Shown one piece after another: positions 62,031 to 64,000 of a stretch of 64,000 nt of DNA. A program made the position numbers and the translations under genes. Where the stretch lies: the NCBI RefSeq assembly GCF_002150765.1, contig NZ_MUYM01000040.1:1-64000 (forward strand). Direction: 5' to 3'. The notes beneath the pieces are model-generated. The model saw only the letters and a list, made by a program, of their open reading frames with translations. It made no database searches and was not told where the DNA came from. How positions within the stretch are numbered: position 1 is the first letter of the stretch; every line of letters begins with the position of its first letter. This DNA comes from Lentzea kentuckyensis. GTDB taxonomy: Bacteria > Actinomycetota > Actinomycetes > Mycobacteriales > Pseudonocardiaceae.

Positions 62031-63002
62031 ATGCGCATGGGGTCGCGCGGCTTGGTCGTGCTGGGATGCTTGGGCCTGCTGGGTTTCGGCGGGCTGCTGT
62101 GGGCGATCGTCCACACGTCGCGGCCTCCCCTTCCCGCCGTGGTCGTGATCATGCTGGTGGTGGTCGCGCTCGCCGTCGGGCCGTGGGTGGCGCTCGTGCA
62201 CCGCAAGCTGCGCGACGACCCGGAGGCGGGCGGGCTGTTCCGGGTGGTGGTGGCGAGCGCGGTGGCGATCGCGGTCGGCGGGATCGTGATCGCAACGGGA
62301 CTGCGCTACCGCGAGGAACTGGCGTCGCCCGCGGTGATGCTGTCCGTGCTCGTCGCGGGCGCGGTGGCGCTGGTCGGAGCGGCGGTGTTCCCGTGGCTGT
62401 TCCTCACCACCCGGATGCTCGCCAGGGAACGCGCCGCCAGGGCCCGCGCCGAGGAGCGCGCGGACCTGGCGGCGCACCTGCACGACTCGGTGCTTCAGGC
62501 GTTGACGCTGATCCAGAAGCAGGCCGACTCGACCGAGGTCCGCAGGCTGGCCCGCGGCACCGAGCGAGATCTGCGGACATGGCTGTACGGCCGGCAGCCG
62601 TTGGCGGGCAACGACTTCTCCGCCGCTGTGACCGCGACGGCCGAGGTCGTGGAGGACACGTTCGACGTGGTCGTGGAACTGGTGTCCGTCGGCACCTGCG
62701 CGATGGACACCCGGTCGCGCGCGGTCGTCGGCGCGGTGCGGGAAGCGCTGACGAACGCCGCGAAGCACGGCGGGGTGGGACGGGTGTCGGTGTTCGCCGA
62801 GGTCAGTGAGTCCGAGGTGTTCGCATTGGTCCGCGACCGCGGCCGCGGCTTCGACCCGGCCGTCCACAGCGGGGCGAACCGGCGCGGCATCGCCGACTCG
62901 ATCGAACGGCGGATGCGCCACGAGGGCGGCAACGCGACCATCCGCACCGCGCTCGGCGGGGGCACCGAGGTCGAACTGCGGATGCCCTTGGGGCGCAAGT
63001 GA
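62031..63002 (+). CDS. NarL-type sensor histidine kinase
   Basis: A 323-residue membrane kinase. Four hydrophobic spans lie at about residues 8-27, 35-57, 72-90 and 102-126, followed by a HisKA_3 region with phosphoacceptor H151 (AAHLHDSVLQALTLIQKQA) and a HATPase domain (REALTNAAKHGGVG, DRGRGFDP, GGGTEVELRMP). The sensing part is only membrane helices, so the signal may be membrane-related. The ATG at 62031 is used. Its stop overlaps the regulator gene by GTGA. Confidence 0.9.
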   Translation: MRMGSRGLVVLGCLGLLGFGGLLWAIVHTSRPPLPAVVVIMLVVVALAVGPWVALVHRKLRDDPEAGGLFRVVVASAVAIAVGGIVIATGLRYREELASPAVMLSVLVAGAVALVGAAVFPWLFLTTRMLARERAARARAEERADLAAHLHDSVLQALTLIQKQADSTEVRRLARGTERDLRTWLYGRQPLAGNDFSAAVTATAEVVEDTFDVVVELVSVGTCAMDTRSRAVVGAVREALTNAAKHGGVGRVSVFAEVSESEVFALVRDRGRGFDPAVHSGANRRGIADSIERRMRHEGGNATIRTALGGGTEVELRMPLGRK

Positions 63003-63607
63003 TCCGCGTCCTGGTGGTGGACGACCACGCCCTGGTCCGGTCCGGCGTGCGGACGGAACTGGGCGATGGCCTGGACGTGGTGGGCGAGGCCGAGGACGTG
63101 GCGTCCGCGCTGGCCGCCATCCAGGCGCTGGTCCCGGACGTGGTGCTGCTCGACGTGCACCTGCCCGGCGGTGGCGGGCGGGCGGTGCTGGAAGCCGCCG
63201 TGCCCGCGTTTCCGGCCGTGCGGTTCCTCGCGCTGTCGGTGTCGGACGCCGCGCAGGACGTGATCGGGGTGATCCGCGCGGGTGCGCGGGGGTACGTGAC
63301 GAAGGCGATCACCGGCTCCGACCTGCGGGCCGCGGTCCACCAGGTCCACGAGGGCGACGCGTGCTTCTCGCCGCACCTGGCCGGGTTCGTGCTGGACGCG
63401 TTCCGCGGCGACCCAGACCTCGACCAGCTCACGCCCCGGGAACGGGACGTGCTGCGGCTGGTCGCCGCGGGGTACACCTACCGCGAGGTCGGCGAACGCC
63501 TGTCGATCTCCGGTCGCACGGTGGAGACCCACGCCGCAGCAGTCCTGCGCAAGCTGCGACTCCCGAATCGGCGCGCGCTGTCCCGGTGGGCGCGGACCCG
63601 CCTGTAG
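62999..63607 (+). CDS. NarL/LuxR-type response regulator
   Basis: A 202-residue regulator: receiver with D52 (VVLLDVHLPGG) and Lys in YVTKAITG, then a LuxR-type helix-turn-helix (LTPRERDVLRLVAAGYTYRE and RTVETHAAAVLRKLRL). GTG start at 62999 overlaps the kinase stop, so the pair is co-translated. The target is not evident from the window. Confidence 0.92.
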   Translation: MIRVLVVDDHALVRSGVRTELGDGLDVVGEAEDVASALAAIQALVPDVVLLDVHLPGGGGRAVLEAAVPAFPAVRFLALSVSDAAQDVIGVIRAGARGYVTKAITGSDLRAAVHQVHEGDACFSPHLAGFVLDAFRGDPDLDQLTPRERDVLRLVAAGYTYREVGERLSISGRTVETHAAAVLRKLRLPNRRALSRWARTRL

Positions 63608-63667
63608 ACCCTCGTTGCGAACAACGGGATACCGCTCGCATCTTGTTGCACACCACAAGAACGGGGG

Positions 63668-63757
63668 TCAGAACTCGCGCCACTGGCCCCGGTCGCCGGC
63701 TTTGATGCCGTCGAGCCGCTGCCGTACCGCGGCCGCGAACGTGCTCTCGTGCGTCAC
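63668..63757 (-). CDS. Possible small ORF downstream of partial gene
   Basis: A 29-codon frame with a GTG start at 63757, ending 111 bases before the partial gene's end at 63773 on the same strand would be next to it. The peptide THESTFAAAVRQRLDGIKAG plus DRGQWREF looks helical and has strong GC at third positions. No family is recognised, and no strong ribosome site is seen. It is listed because the codon bias is coding-like; it may be an unannotated small gene or a remnant. Confidence 0.3.
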   Translation of the reverse strand: MTHESTFAAAVRQRLDGIKAGDRGQWREF

Positions 63758-63772
63758 CTAAGCAAGGTTGCC

Positions 63773-64000
63773 TCAGCCGGGCGCTGAAACGTCTCGGGTG
63801 ATCTGGCCGCGGTTGCGGGCCCGGACAGCCCGGCGCTCCCCGGCCTCGGCGAGCACCGCGGCTCTGGCTTTCTCTCCGGCGTCGAACGCCGCCGGAGAGA
63901 AGCGGTCGCTGGCTCTGACGTGTCGTTCCCAGTCGTCCTGCCAGAACTCCACAGTCCAGCCTGGCCACAACTCCGGTACCTGGTAGGCCTGTGGCGAGGA
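63773..64000 (-). CDS. Partial conserved hypothetical gene at the right edge
   Basis: The C-terminal 75 residues of a gene whose start is outside the window; the frame is open to the last base. It includes WPGWTVEFWQDDWERHVRAS then FSPAAFDAGEKARAAV. The content is typical of actinomycete proteins with Trp-rich segments and a charged helical tail; I cannot name a family. No domain motif is seen in this part. Confidence 0.5.
   Translation of the reverse strand, partial: SSPQAYQVPELWPGWTVEFWQDDWERHVRASDRFSPAAFDAGEKARAAVLAEAGERRAVRARNRGQITRDVSAPG

Noticed and set aside
60414-62921. Leftward open frame of 835 codons
   Set aside because: Antisense to the heme peroxidase and sensor kinase; repetitive Arg/His/Pro content and no recognisable domain.

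Overview
The window is GC-rich DNA from a filamentous actinomycete. Third codon positions are almost all G or C, GTG starts are common, and adjacent genes often overlap by 4 bases (ATGA or GTGA). The gene content (DosR/DosS, F420-type nitroreductase, DUF5313, a FAAL-PKS, many membrane kinases) suggests the order Pseudonocardiales, for example an Amycolatopsis- or Lentzea-like genus. That placement is an inference, because there is no rRNA or other taxonomic marker here. No tRNA, CRISPR array or intact insertion sequence was seen.

Region 1 (1-4.4 kb, leftward) is the start of a hydrogenase-4 / complex I-like membrane operon (hyfI-, hyfB- and hyfC-like genes, and hyfE running off the left edge). 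It lies behind a separately terminated ArsR-type regulator with a near-perfect operator palindrome.

Region 2 (4.4-35.2 kb) is a hypoxia/dormancy island. It encodes a DosR orthologue and a DosS/DosT-like GAF-GAF heme kinase, arranged convergently. Around them are the kinds of genes DosR controls in mycobacteria: three intact universal stress proteins, CBS and CBS-BON proteins, Acg-type nitroreductases, a CtpF-like P-type ATPase, PPK2, a WS/DGAT acyltransferase, and an Rv1733c-like remnant. It also carries a fermentative module rarely associated with aerobic actinomycetes: PEP synthase, zinc alcohol dehydrogenase, pyruvate formate-lyase with its activase, phosphoketolase plus acetate kinase, flavodoxin and flavohaemoglobin. 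Copies of a GGGAC-N4-GTCCC-like motif, resembling the mycobacterial Dos box, sit in front of most transcription units. The likely logic is that low oxygen or NO is sensed by the DosS heme, DosR is phosphorylated, and the island switches on fermentation, stress storage and NO detoxification. Several decayed gene fragments (USP pieces, Rv1733c-like) show that the island has been rearranged.

Region 3 (35.2-39.5 kb) is an arsenic island: arsR, arsC, an MFS exporter, an ArsO-like flavoprotein and an ArsR-GNAT fusion, with two candidate ArsR operators. Region 4 (39.5-44 kb) holds a DinB-like protein, a 5'-truncated ArsB/NhaD transporter abutting a hybrid RidA/amidohydrolase remnant, a deazaflavin nitroreductase, a cupin and an AraC regulator.

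Region 5 (44-56 kb) is a compact biosynthetic cluster. A perfect 16-bp inverted repeat and a low-GC leader precede a 2140-residue megasynthase with the order FAAL-ACP(degenerate)-ACP-KS-AT-ACP-alpha-oxoamine synthase. This is followed by two short-chain dehydrogenases, a kinase-fold protein of unknown substrate, an MFS exporter and a pyridoxal kinase. The megasynthase has the architecture of RedL from prodiginine biosynthesis, but no pyrrole genes are nearby. The simplest reading is a fatty acid extended once and fused to an amino acid, then reduced, perhaps phosphorylated, and exported: a sphingoid-like amino lipid. This is the best candidate for an undescribed system.

Region 6 (56-64 kb) is more ordinary: a DsbA-like thioredoxin with a small membrane partner, a TetR-controlled lipoprotein esterase, a tandem GNAT protein, a secreted animal-type heme peroxidase, a NarL-type two-component pair, and a partial gene at the right edge.
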